From assembly GCF_048282545.1 (NCBI RefSeq), contig NZ_CP182485.1:310001-374000 (forward strand): DNA of 64,000 nucleotides, read 5' to 3'. This DNA is from Opacimonas immobilis. GTDB taxonomy: Bacteria > Pseudomonadota > Gammaproteobacteria > Enterobacterales > Alteromonadaceae. The notes beneath the pieces are model-generated. The model was given only the letters and a program-made list of their open reading frames with translations. It made no database searches and was not told the DNA's origin. The translations under genes were made by a program, and so were the position numbers. Of the stretch, positions 54,488 through 62,818 are shown piece by piece (position 1 is the first letter of the stretch; each line of letters starts with the position of its first letter).

Positions 54488-55681
54488 ATGCGCCGTGTAT
54501 CTCTTGTCGCCGCTCTTTTGTTATCAACCTCCGTGTTGGCCCAAGAAGATTTTTCCCAATGTGTTGCCCAACTTACCAATAAAGCAAGGGCTCAAGGCAT
54601 TGCCCAGAGCACCATAGAGCAAACTTTAGCAATTGCACAACAGCGCAAACGCGTCATCAATCTTGACCGTTCACAACCTGAATTTTTATCGACGTTTGAG
54701 GATTACTACAGCAAGCGCGTAAATACATGGCGCATCGAAAAAGGCCAAGCGTTATACGCCAAACATCGCGTATTTTTGGATGAATTAACCAGACAATATG
54801 GTGTGCCAGGACAATATCTCATCGCATTTTGGGGCTTGGAAACCAACTACGGCGCTTACAAAGGCAAGATCCCCACTATTGATGCATTGACTACGCTTGC
54901 GTGTGAGCCACGGCGCAAAACATTCTTTACCAATGAATTAATGACCATGCTTGAAGTCATTGAAAAAAATGATCTAGACGTACCAACATTATTAGGTTCA
55001 TGGGCTGGCGCGATGGGGCATACTCAGTTTATGCCATCCACTTACAAAGGCTATGCCATCGATGGTGATGGCGATGACAAAATCGATTTGTTTCATTCCG
55101 AAAAAGACGCACTGGCGTCTGCCGCGCACTTTCTCCATCAATTAGGTTGGCAAGCAGGCTTTCGCTGGGGACGAGAAATCAGGCTGCCTGCAGGCTTCGA
55201 TTACGCACTTGCGGGTCGTAAGCTCAAGCGACCACTGTCATTTTGGCGTGAGCAAGGTGTGACTTCTGTTTACGGTCAGCCAGTTGCCGATATTGATTTG
55301 GACTCATCCGTAGTGATCCCGTCTGGTTATCAGGGGCCGATTTTTATGGCGTATCCTAATTTTCATATCATCATGCGCTGGAACAACTCACAATCTTATG
55401 CCATCGCGGTGGGCAAACTCGCAGATCAGATTGTTGGCGCTCCAGGACTGGTGACTGAATTTCCAGACGTACCTCCAGTCTCAATTGTACAAACCAAAGA
55501 ACTGCAGCGTCAGCTACAGGTATTGGGCTATGGGGTAAAACACATTGATGGCATTATCGGTTCTGGCACACGTAAAGCGATCCGAGCGTTTCAAAAGGAC
55601 AACGGTTTGGTTGCCGACGGATTTGCTCATCCAGAAGTATTCGAAACGTTAAATTCTGTTTATCAGAAACAAAAAAGCTAA
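54488..55681 (+). CDS. Lytic murein transglycosylase (MltB family) with peptidoglycan-binding domain
   Basis: A 397-residue periplasmic enzyme that cleaves glycan strands to 1,6-anhydromuropeptides. A signal peptide (about 1-18, ending SVLA) is followed by an SLT_2/MltB catalytic domain with Glu118 in AFWGLETNYGAYKG and the GAMGHTQFMPSTY motif, then a C-terminal PG_binding_1 domain (about 335-392, LQRQLQVLGYGVKHIDGIIG). No lipobox is seen, so it is soluble, unlike E. coli MltB. It lies inside the PHA locus but has no obvious link to it. Confidence 0.9.
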   Translation: MRRVSLVAALLLSTSVLAQEDFSQCVAQLTNKARAQGIAQSTIEQTLAIAQQRKRVINLDRSQPEFLSTFEDYYSKRVNTWRIEKGQALYAKHRVFLDELTRQYGVPGQYLIAFWGLETNYGAYKGKIPTIDALTTLACEPRRKTFFTNELMTMLEVIEKNDLDVPTLLGSWAGAMGHTQFMPSTYKGYAIDGDGDDKIDLFHSEKDALASAAHFLHQLGWQAGFRWGREIRLPAGFDYALAGRKLKRPLSFWREQGVTSVYGQPVADIDLDSSVVIPSGYQGPIFMAYPNFHIIMRWNNSQSYAIAVGKLADQIVGAPGLVTEFPDVPPVSIVQTKELQRQLQVLGYGVKHIDGIIGSGTRKAIRAFQKDNGLVADGFAHPEVFETLNSVYQKQKS

Positions 55682-55702
55682 GCCGGTATAAGCTTAGCTT
55701 TT
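55676..55702 (+). terminator. Terminator overlapping the transglycosylase stop codon
   Basis: AGCTAAGC (55676-55683) and GCTTAGCT (55692-55699) make an 8-bp stem with an 8-nt loop, followed by TTTT. The TAA stop codon is inside the left arm. Confidence 0.75.
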
Positions 55703-55723
55703 GCAACATCCATATATTCCTTG

Positions 55724-55742
55724 CAACACGTCCTACGTGTTG
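55724..55742 (-). repeat. Hairpin downstream of phaB
   Basis: CAACACG (55724-55730), TCCTA, CGTGTTG (55736-55742): a perfect 7-bp stem, 22 nt beyond the phaB stop on the minus strand. No T-run follows on that strand. Possibly a transcript-end structure for phaB. Confidence 0.45.
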
Positions 55743-55763
55743 TATTACATCCCTAAATAGGGC

Positions 55764-56486
55764 TTAGTACATGTGTTGACCACCGTTTACTGACAAGGTA
55801 GAACCCGTCATGAAACCGTTGTCTTCTGCAACTAAGTAGGAAACTGCCTTGGCAATTTCTGAGGCATGACCTAAACGACCCACTGGGATCTTAGCAACGA
55901 TCTTTGCTAATACCTCTTCAGGTACTGCACGAACCATATCCGTATCGATATAACCTGGTGCAATCGCATTGACTGTGATACCTTTTGCAGCGTTTTCTTG
56001 CGCTAATGCTTTGGTAAAACCGTGGATGCCTGATTTAGCCGCTGCATAGTTTACTTGACCATACTGACCTGCTTGACCATTGACTGAACCGATATTGACG
56101 ATACGGCCGTATCCGCGCTCACGCATGCCATCAATCACTGCACGACACGTGTTGAAACACGAAGCCAAGTTAGTTTGAATAACGGCATCCCACTGCTCGA
56201 ACGTCATGCGATGCATGGTGCCGTCACGTGTGATACCCGCATTGTTGATTAAGACATCAAGTGAACCGTAATCTGCTTCAATCTGTTTGATTGCTGTATT
56301 GACTGCATCGAAATCTGCGACGTCAAATTTGAACGCTGGGATCCCAGTGCGTTCTGTGAATTCTTTTGCTGCCTGGTCATTACCACCATAGTTAGCGATA
56401 ACTTGATAACCTTCTTCTTTTAATTTAACGCAAATGGCTTCACCAATACCGCGTGTTCCACCCGTAACTAATGCTACATATGCCAT
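55764..56486 (-). CDS. phaB: Acetoacetyl-CoA reductase
   Basis: A 240-residue short-chain dehydrogenase producing (R)-3-hydroxybutyryl-CoA for PHA synthesis. The cofactor loop is TGGTRGIGEAICVKL, the catalytic Ser/Tyr/Lys lie in GSVNGQAGQYGQVNYAAAKSG, and the motif NAGITRDGTMHRMTFEQW is characteristic of PhaB. Being next to phaC, phaR, phasins and phaZ separates it from FabG, which it otherwise resembles. It is convergent with the transglycosylase gene and has AAGGAGAG as ribosome site. phaA (thiolase) is not in the window. Confidence 0.92.
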   Translation of the reverse strand: MAYVALVTGGTRGIGEAICVKLKEEGYQVIANYGGNDQAAKEFTERTGIPAFKFDVADFDAVNTAIKQIEADYGSLDVLINNAGITRDGTMHRMTFEQWDAVIQTNLASCFNTCRAVIDGMRERGYGRIVNIGSVNGQAGQYGQVNYAAAKSGIHGFTKALAQENAAKGITVNAIAPGYIDTDMVRAVPEEVLAKIVAKIPVGRLGHASEIAKAVSYLVAEDNGFMTGSTLSVNGGQHMY

Positions 56487-56541
56487 TAGAATCTCTCCTT
56501 AATTATTTCCGTGTTACTTTTTTATCAAAAGTGAATAGTGC

Positions 56542-56556
56542 TCAAAATCATTTTGA
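56542..56556. promoter_or_regulatory. 15-bp palindrome between phaB and thpR
   Basis: TCAAAATCATTTTGA: perfect arms of 7 bp around a central C, in the region between the divergent phaB (start 56486) and thpR (start 56710). A further ATCAAAA at 56524-56530 pairs with TTTTGAT at 56551-56557. Likely an operator for phaB; the regulator is not known. Confidence 0.5.
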
Positions 56557-56709
56557 TATAGATTACTATACGCCTATCTAGACAATTGTTTATTCGACCT
56601 TGGTTTTATGAAAAATATAATGATTATTTACATTTATCTATGAAAACTGCGACCATTAACGCTTCCAGTAAACTTTACGACCATATTATAACCAGTATAT
56701 TAATTATTT

Positions 56710-57273
56710 ATGTATCATAGACTCTTTCTAGGACTAAATATTGATCCTGATCATATTCTTAAGATCGCAGATTGGCGGTCTAATGCTTTAGGGTATTCGA
56801 ACGCAGATGTGAAACCGCATAATTTTCATGTGACCCTAGCGTTTTTAGGTCAAGTTACCTTGCATCAACTCGATGCATTAGTAGAGGTACTGCCACACAT
56901 AAACTGGCAAGAGTTTACTGCTCACTTTGATCACGTTGGCTATTGGGGAAAACCTAAAATCCATTTTATTGCACCATCTATTATCCCAGATGAATTGAAG
57001 CAACTTGCAAAACAATGCCAAACTCTCTCACGCAAAGCGGGTATTAAGATCGAAAAGCGTGAGTATCAACCTCACATCACCTTGCAACGCAAAATAAAAA
57101 CTCCTGTCCCAGCATTGTTTGAACCAAATTTTACGTTGGCATTCGACGAGTTTCATTTATATGAATCTATATCGACAGCCACTGGAGTGGAATACATTAT
57201 TCGTGAGAGTTTTCCAGCTCATCCTGATCTGACCATGAGTGTTAGAGAGCGCATCAGCAAAGGTTTACTGTAG
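56710..57273 (+). CDS. thpR: RNA 2',3'-cyclic phosphodiesterase
   Basis: A 187-residue member of the 2H phosphoesterase superfamily (LigT/ThpR). The two catalytic HxT motifs are HVTL (His40, in KPHNFHVTLAFLG) and HITL (His122, in YQPHITLQRK). The N-terminal RLFLGLNIDPD is typical. The family opens 2',3'-cyclic phosphates on RNA ends and can ligate tRNA halves in vitro; the cellular role is uncertain. It stands alone, with no clear ribosome site. Confidence 0.88.
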   Translation: MYHRLFLGLNIDPDHILKIADWRSNALGYSNADVKPHNFHVTLAFLGQVTLHQLDALVEVLPHINWQEFTAHFDHVGYWGKPKIHFIAPSIIPDELKQLAKQCQTLSRKAGIKIEKREYQPHITLQRKIKTPVPALFEPNFTLAFDEFHLYESISTATGVEYIIRESFPAHPDLTMSVRERISKGLL

Positions 57274-57342
57274 CTTAGTTAATGACATTCATGCTATGCT
57301 CGCTCCATATTGATTGACACCACACAAAAGAAGTAACCACGC

Positions 57343-58197
57343 ATGCAACATTCCTTTCGCTTAACCATTCAATGTCCAGACCAAGTTGGGCTTGTGGCCA
57401 CCGTTGCTCAGTTTTTGGCGCAGTATGGCGCGACAATTTTAGAAGCGAATCATCATACGGATTTGACGACTCAGCGCTTTTTTATGCGCCATGAAATCGC
57501 AGCTGACAGCGTGGATTTAGATATCAAGACCTTCGAAGCGGCTTTTGCCCCGATTGCTCGCAAATACCAGATGGATTGGCAAGTCACTGATCCTGATGTG
57601 TTACCCAAAGTTGCTTTGTTAGCCAGTCATGAAACGCATTGCCTTGCGGATATTTTACACCGCTGGCATACGGGAGAGCTCATCTGTGATATCCCATGTA
57701 TTATTGCCAATCACCCACAAATTGCCGATATCGCGGCTTGGTACAAAATTCCATTTTATTTTGTGGATTTCAAAGACCAAGCCAAAGCGGATGCCTTTGC
57801 TAAAGTTCAAGACTTATTAGTTAAGCATCGTGCTGATACAGTCGTACTCGCTCGATTTATGCAAATCCTTCCAGCGTCCATGTGCGAAGCTTGGGTAGGG
57901 CAAGCCATTAATATTCATCATAGCTTTTTGCCGTCTTTTGCTGGCGCCAAACCTTATCAACAAGCCTATGATCGAGGTGTCAAACTTATTGGCGCAACCT
58001 GTCATTATGTGACAACTGACTTGGATGAAGGCCCGATTATCGAACAGCAAGTTATGCGTATTTCACACTCAGATTCAGCCGCTGATATGGTGCGTAAAGG
58101 GCGTGACTGTGAAAAAACAGCCCTTGCCAATGGTTTACGCTATCATCTTGAAAACCGCGTATTAATCGACAAAAATAAAACAATAGTATTTGCTTAA
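57343..58197 (+). CDS. purU: Formyltetrahydrofolate deformylase
   Basis: A 284-residue enzyme hydrolysing 10-formyl-THF to THF and formate, balancing one-carbon pools. The N-terminal ACT domain (about 5-85, TIQCPDQVGLVATVAQFLAQ) is followed by a formyltransferase-type domain with ARFMQILPASMC, the catalytic Asn/His in AINIHHSFLPSFAGAKPY and Asp in DLDEGPIIEQ. Length and domain order match PurU, not PurN. It is preceded by AAGAAG and lies alone between thpR and the M3 peptidase. Confidence 0.94.
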   Translation: MQHSFRLTIQCPDQVGLVATVAQFLAQYGATILEANHHTDLTTQRFFMRHEIAADSVDLDIKTFEAAFAPIARKYQMDWQVTDPDVLPKVALLASHETHCLADILHRWHTGELICDIPCIIANHPQIADIAAWYKIPFYFVDFKDQAKADAFAKVQDLLVKHRADTVVLARFMQILPASMCEAWVGQAINIHHSFLPSFAGAKPYQQAYDRGVKLIGATCHYVTTDLDEGPIIEQQVMRISHSDSAADMVRKGRDCEKTALANGLRYHLENRVLIDKNKTIVFA

Positions 58198-58284
58198 TCA
58201 GGGATTATTTTTTATTGTAGGGTTTGCGTTAATGCTCTGCCTTTGAGCAGAAAATTCTTATAATAACGAAGACGGAACACCACA

Positions 58285-60462
58285 ATGAACAAACCGATCC
58301 TTTCAGCACTTTCGCTGGCGGTCGTGCTTGGCCTTTCAGCTTGCTCGAAACCCGCCACTCAAACCGACTCAGCCACGGCAGATACTGCCGTCTCAGTGGC
58401 GCATAACAATGTGCTCATGCAAGATTTTACTGGGCCTTATGAAGGCGTCCCTGCCTTTGACAAAATGGACTTAGCATTACTAGCCCCTGCAGTTGAAAAA
58501 GGCATGGAAATTAACCTAGCCGAAATCAATGCGATCGCCAATAATCCTGAAGCTCCGACTTTTGCCAACACATTTGAAGCAATGGAACGCGCAGGCAAAG
58601 AGTTAGACAATGTTTTTTCTTACTGGGGAATTTGGGCATCCAATATGTCAAGCCCAGAGTTTCGGCAGATCCAACGTGAACTCAGTCCTAAATTGTCTGA
58701 CTTCAGATCCAAGATTTCTCAAAACGAAGCGTTATTTGCTCGGATTAAGGCGGTCTATGAAGGCGCTGAATTTGACACCCTTAACTTAGAACAACAACGC
58801 ATCGTACAAAACTCATATGAAAGCTTTATTCGCTCTGGAATCTTATTAGACGATGCCGGTAAGAAGCGCACTGCTGAGATCAACAAACGCCTTGCTGAAT
58901 TACAAACCCAGTTCAGCAGTAACGTTCTCAATGACGAAGAAAATATCGTGACGTATTTAACCGCTGACCAATTATCAGGGTTATCGGAAGGCTACATTCG
59001 TTCGGCCAAAGCTGCAGCGGAAGAACGTGGCAAACCAGATATGTATGCGGTGACCAATACACGTTCATCAATGGATCCTTTTTTGACCTATTCAACCGAG
59101 CGTGAACTGCGCAAAGAGGTATGGGAAAAGTACTACTCTCGTGGCAATAATGGCGATGAATTTGACAATAATGGGATCATCAAAGAAATCCTTGAGCTCA
59201 GACACGAGCGAGTTGGTCTGCTTGATTTCCCAGATTATGCCACTTGGCGCTTACAAGATCGCATGGCCAAAAACCCTGCTAATGCAATGGCCTTAATGGA
59301 CAAAGTCTGGCCAGCTGCGATTGCCCGTGTGAAACAAGAAGTGGCCGACATGCAAGCCATTGCGGATGCCGAAGGGGCTGATATCACTATCGAGCCTTGG
59401 GATTATCGTTTCTACGCCGAAAAGGTCCGTCAAGCAACCTATGACTTGGACTCCGATGAAGTCAAACAATACCTGCAACTAGATAAACTGCGCGAAGCCA
59501 TGTTCTATGTGGCAGAACGTTTGTTTAATTTCAAATTCACTGCCATCGAAGCAGGTAAAGTCCCTGTTTGGCATGAAGATGTCGGTGTCTGGGAAGTGAC
59601 TGATATCGCAACGGGTCGCAACGTAGGTTTGTGGTATCTCGATCCATTCGCTCGTCAAGGCAAGCGCTCTGGTGCGTGGGCGACGTATTATCGTCCTTAC
59701 ACCACGTTTGATGGCGAAACCAATGTGTTATCTGCGAATAACTCCAATTTTGTGAAAGCCCCAGAAGGTCAGCCGACCTTAATCAGTTGGGACGACGCCG
59801 AGACGTATTTCCATGAATTTGGTCATGCGCTGCATTTCTTAGCAGCCGATGTGATGTATCCATCCTCGCATTCTGGTGTGCGTGATTACACTGAATTCCA
59901 GTCACAACTGCTTGAGCGTTGGATTCTAACTGACGAAGTGATTGACCAATTCCTAGTGCATTATGAGACAGGTGAACCAATCCCGGACGAGCTAGTGACC
60001 AAAATCAAAAATGCCGCGACTTTTAATGAAGGGTTTAAAACCACAGAGTACATGGCGTCTGCCATCATGGATTTAAAATACCATACGACCGATCCAGCCC
60101 TAATTGACGATGTGCAAACCTTCGAGCGTGAAACCCTCGCGTCGATTGGTATGCCATCGCAAATTCCAATGCGTCATCGTTCGACCCATTTCCAGCACAT
60201 CTTCTCATCAGAGGGTTATGCTGCAGCGTATTATGGGTATATGTGGGCAGAAGTGTTAACTTCCGATGCGGCCGAGGCCTTTGCTGAGGCACCGGGTGGA
60301 TATTATGACGAAAAGCTCGCAGAAAAAATGGTTCAGTATCTTTTTGCTGTGCGCAACGCCATGGATCCAGCGGATGCATATCGCGCCTTTAGAGGTCGTG
60401 ATGCCAAGGTCGATGCATTAATGAGGGATCGTGGTTTTCCAGTGCCTACCAGTGGTGAGTAA
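58285..60462 (+). CDS. dcp: M3 family metallopeptidase lipoprotein (peptidyl-dipeptidase Dcp type)
   Basis: A 725-residue zinc peptidase. The N-terminal signal has the lipobox LSAC (LGLSACSKPATQ), so it is anchored in the envelope, whereas enteric Dcp is soluble. The zinc motif is HEFGH at residues 510-514 (ETYFHEFGHALHFLA), with the third ligand expected in the downstream YTEFQSQLLERWI helix. It removes C-terminal dipeptides from oligopeptides. A terminator follows 18 nt after the stop. Confidence 0.9.
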   Translation: MNKPILSALSLAVVLGLSACSKPATQTDSATADTAVSVAHNNVLMQDFTGPYEGVPAFDKMDLALLAPAVEKGMEINLAEINAIANNPEAPTFANTFEAMERAGKELDNVFSYWGIWASNMSSPEFRQIQRELSPKLSDFRSKISQNEALFARIKAVYEGAEFDTLNLEQQRIVQNSYESFIRSGILLDDAGKKRTAEINKRLAELQTQFSSNVLNDEENIVTYLTADQLSGLSEGYIRSAKAAAEERGKPDMYAVTNTRSSMDPFLTYSTERELRKEVWEKYYSRGNNGDEFDNNGIIKEILELRHERVGLLDFPDYATWRLQDRMAKNPANAMALMDKVWPAAIARVKQEVADMQAIADAEGADITIEPWDYRFYAEKVRQATYDLDSDEVKQYLQLDKLREAMFYVAERLFNFKFTAIEAGKVPVWHEDVGVWEVTDIATGRNVGLWYLDPFARQGKRSGAWATYYRPYTTFDGETNVLSANNSNFVKAPEGQPTLISWDDAETYFHEFGHALHFLAADVMYPSSHSGVRDYTEFQSQLLERWILTDEVIDQFLVHYETGEPIPDELVTKIKNAATFNEGFKTTEYMASAIMDLKYHTTDPALIDDVQTFERETLASIGMPSQIPMRHRSTHFQHIFSSEGYAAAYYGYMWAEVLTSDAAEAFAEAPGGYYDEKLAEKMVQYLFAVRNAMDPADAYRAFRGRDAKVDALMRDRGFPVPTSGE

Positions 60463-60479
60463 CTAGAACGCTAAGGATG

Positions 60480-60506
60480 AGGGTGGCATACAAGTCACCC
60501 TTTTTT
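60480..60506 (+). terminator. Rho-independent terminator after the M3 peptidase
   Basis: AGGGTG (60480-60485) and CACCCT (60496-60501) form a 6-bp stem with a 10-nt loop, running directly into six T. Confidence 0.8.
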
Positions 60507-60531
60507 ATACTCTTAAAATAAGCGAACCATC

Positions 60532-60674
60532 ATGTCTGACAAACACCTTCCTGTGACTGACCATATTGAATACACACTAGAGGTTATGCTCAGTCGCGCC
60601 ACCGACTTTAATGCCAATCTGCGTCGTCGACATAGCATTCACAGATTCTCAGACCGCAACGTTTGTAGAGTAAT
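60532..60674 (+). pseudogene. Truncated nitroreductase-family gene (N-terminal remnant)
   Basis: From the ATG at 60532 about 47 codons read like the N-terminus of a nitroreductase of the DUF-type that begins with a tyrosine-containing leader: MLSRATDFNANLRRRHSIHR followed by FSDRNVCRVIYNL, where family members have RRSVRDFSDRPVPxxVI. The similarity stops exactly where the convergent SDR gene ends at 60675, and the APSGANxQPW flavin-binding segment that should follow is missing. The open frame continues to 60891 but as antisense of the SDR gene. I infer a gene cut off by a deletion or rearrangement. Confidence 0.6.
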
Positions 60675-61451
60675 TTACAACCTATTCTTTGCCACCAAAA
60701 AATCCACCACTTTATGGTTGAGCCAATTCGGGGTCAAGCGGTTGAGCCAATACGTGGCTTTGGCCATCTTGCCGGGGATCACCATAAACTGTTTACGCGC
60801 CAACCCTCGAGTAATTTGTGGTATGGCTTCGGTTAAAGTTAACCGCCCGGCAATATCTTTGAGCACTCGCGTTGCCGGGTGCATAGTTTGAATTTCAGTT
60901 TGTACCATGGGCGTATCAATTTCGGGTGGACAAATCACGCTGATGGTGATGCCTTTAGGCGCATACTCGGCTCTTAGGCATTGGGCCATTCCCAATACGG
61001 CAAACTTTGAAGCGCCATACGCACTGTACCCATAAATACCCACGGTGCCCGCTATGGATGCAACCAGCGCCAGTTGGCCTCCAGCAGACATCCTTGCCAA
61101 ACAAGCTGCCGCTAAATGGCGTGAACCCAATACATTAACATTGAAAGACTGAGTAAAGTCGGCGGCAGAGAGTGATTCAAACTCCCCTGCTCGCAGAATC
61201 CCAGCGCAATTAATCACTAAATCGGGTTCACCCCATGCTTGCCACAGTGTTTTGACCGCCTTGTCAACTTGCGCATTGTTGGCAATATTACACGCAACGT
61301 AATATATATCCTGCCCAAGTTTTACATCACTTGGCTCGGGTAAATCCAGAATAGCCACCTGTGCGCCTTGCTTGATATAATGGGCAACCAATGCCTCACC
61401 AATGCCGCTGAGACCACCGGTTATCAGAACACGCTTTACTGGATCAGACAC
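60675..61451 (-). CDS. Short-chain dehydrogenase, 3-ketodihydrosphingosine reductase-like
   Basis: A 258-residue SDR. The cofactor loop TGGLSGIGEALVAHY, the NCAGILRAGEF segment and the catalytic SIAGTVGIYGYSAYGASKFA (Ser, Tyr, Lys) are intact. The PPEIDTPMVQTE segment and the tail (ITRGLARKQFMVIPGKMAKA, then a hydrophobic stretch) resemble 3-ketosphinganine reductases and related membrane-associated SDRs; the exact substrate is unknown. It is 16 nt downstream of waaA and probably co-transcribed. Its 3' end abuts the truncated nitroreductase. Confidence 0.8.
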   Translation of the reverse strand: MSDPVKRVLITGGLSGIGEALVAHYIKQGAQVAILDLPEPSDVKLGQDIYYVACNIANNAQVDKAVKTLWQAWGEPDLVINCAGILRAGEFESLSAADFTQSFNVNVLGSRHLAAACLARMSAGGQLALVASIAGTVGIYGYSAYGASKFAVLGMAQCLRAEYAPKGITISVICPPEIDTPMVQTEIQTMHPATRVLKDIAGRLTLTEAIPQITRGLARKQFMVIPGKMAKATYWLNRLTPNWLNHKVVDFLVAKNRL

Positions 61452-61467
61452 AATTCAACTCCTTCAA

Positions 61468-62757
61468 TTATGCCAAACGCTCAATCACCATAAGCGTTTT
61501 GGCCAATGCTCCGCGATTGGCATGAAGTACCTGCTCGCCTGAGTGGCCTGCTTGAATACGGGCTTGTGGATCATCATACCATTGGCAGATGCGTTCTACG
61601 CTTTGCTCAACCGATGTTGTTAGGCATAACGCGCCAGCTTGTTCTAGCGTGGCGCAGATCACAGGATTGTTGTAGCGATGTTCGCCCATCAAAATAGGCA
61701 CTGCAAAAAACGCTGGCTCCAAGGCATTGTGCCCACCACGATCAGCAATACTGCCTCCCACAAAAGCCACATCCGCACAATGATACAGCGGACTTAATAC
61801 GCCCATCGCGTCGACAAGAAGTACTTGGGTAGCATCAGCCAAATCAGAATAATCACTCCAGCGTTGAAACGGGACTTCGCGGTCACGTAATAGATTCACC
61901 ACCTTATCAAAACGCTCAGGATGACGAGGGACTAACACCAATAAAACATCGTCAATATTGCACTTTTCTAGTACCTCTAACCAATGCTCTTCTTCACCAG
62001 GGTGAGTCGAGCCAGCCACAATGACAAAGCGTTTTAGCAAGCTTTTTCCTACTTTTGCAACTTCATCAGAGACAGCGATGTCGGTAACTTGATCAAATTT
62101 GATATTCTGCGTTAAGGTCAACCGATCATCACCAAACCCCAATTGTTGGTAGGCTTCAAAATCCCGCTCTCCTTGGGCACATACATGCTGAATATTGGCA
62201 AACACAGGTTCTGATAAAAGCGAAATTTGTGCGTACTTCTGAGCTGAACGTTCCGTCATTCGTGCATTGATCAACATGACCGGAATCTGGCGCTTAGCCA
62301 ATTTCATAATCATATTAGGCCATAATTCCACTTCGGTAATGAATACGCGTTTGGGTTTTAACGCTTGGATGAATGCGTTGATGAGCCACGGAAGATCCCA
62401 TGGCAAATAATGATGTTGCACCATCTCGCCAAAAATATCTCTTACGCGTCCCGCTCCGGTAGGGGTCGTAGTGGTAATGGTGATCTTGCGAGTCGGTTCC
62501 TCTTGTAATAATGCTTTGATGACACAGGATGCGGCAACCACTTCGCCAACCGAGACACAATGAAACCAATCATCGGCTTCAACGAGATCCTCTGCAATAT
62601 CACCATAACGCTGTCCTCGTCGTTGATAGCGTTTATTGGACAAATAAAACTGGCGCCACAGTCCCCATTTGATGGTGACGGGGATATAAATAAGCAGTAT
62701 TAAAAAATCATACAGTAAAAAAGCCAAATACTGTGGCAAAGTGCGTTGGTGTACCAT
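61468..62757 (-). CDS. waaA: 3-deoxy-D-manno-octulosonic acid (Kdo) transferase
   Basis: A 429-residue GT30 glycosyltransferase that adds Kdo to lipid A on the inner face of the cytoplasmic membrane. An N-terminal membrane-associated helix (about 8-27) is followed by a GT-B fold: the conserved WFHCVSVGEVVAA with the catalytic Glu, TTTPTGAGRV, EVELWPNMI and the C-terminal FVGGSIADRGGHNALEPA nucleotide-sugar motif. The protein is essential in most relatives and shows the bacterium makes lipopolysaccharide. It heads a pair with the SDR gene. Confidence 0.95.
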   Translation of the reverse strand: MVHQRTLPQYLAFLLYDFLILLIYIPVTIKWGLWRQFYLSNKRYQRRGQRYGDIAEDLVEADDWFHCVSVGEVVAASCVIKALLQEEPTRKITITTTTPTGAGRVRDIFGEMVQHHYLPWDLPWLINAFIQALKPKRVFITEVELWPNMIMKLAKRQIPVMLINARMTERSAQKYAQISLLSEPVFANIQHVCAQGERDFEAYQQLGFGDDRLTLTQNIKFDQVTDIAVSDEVAKVGKSLLKRFVIVAGSTHPGEEEHWLEVLEKCNIDDVLLVLVPRHPERFDKVVNLLRDREVPFQRWSDYSDLADATQVLLVDAMGVLSPLYHCADVAFVGGSIADRGGHNALEPAFFAVPILMGEHRYNNPVICATLEQAGALCLTTSVEQSVERICQWYDDPQARIQAGHSGEQVLHANRGALAKTLMVIERLA

Positions 62758-62818
62758 GTGGAACGAATGATATCAATATATGTATGCTCGCCAATATAGC
62801 ACAACTCCTCCCTATTCG

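Noticed and set aside
60675..60891. Continuation of the nitroreductase-like frame beyond 60674
   Set aside because: Lies wholly antisense to the SDR gene and loses all similarity to nitroreductases.
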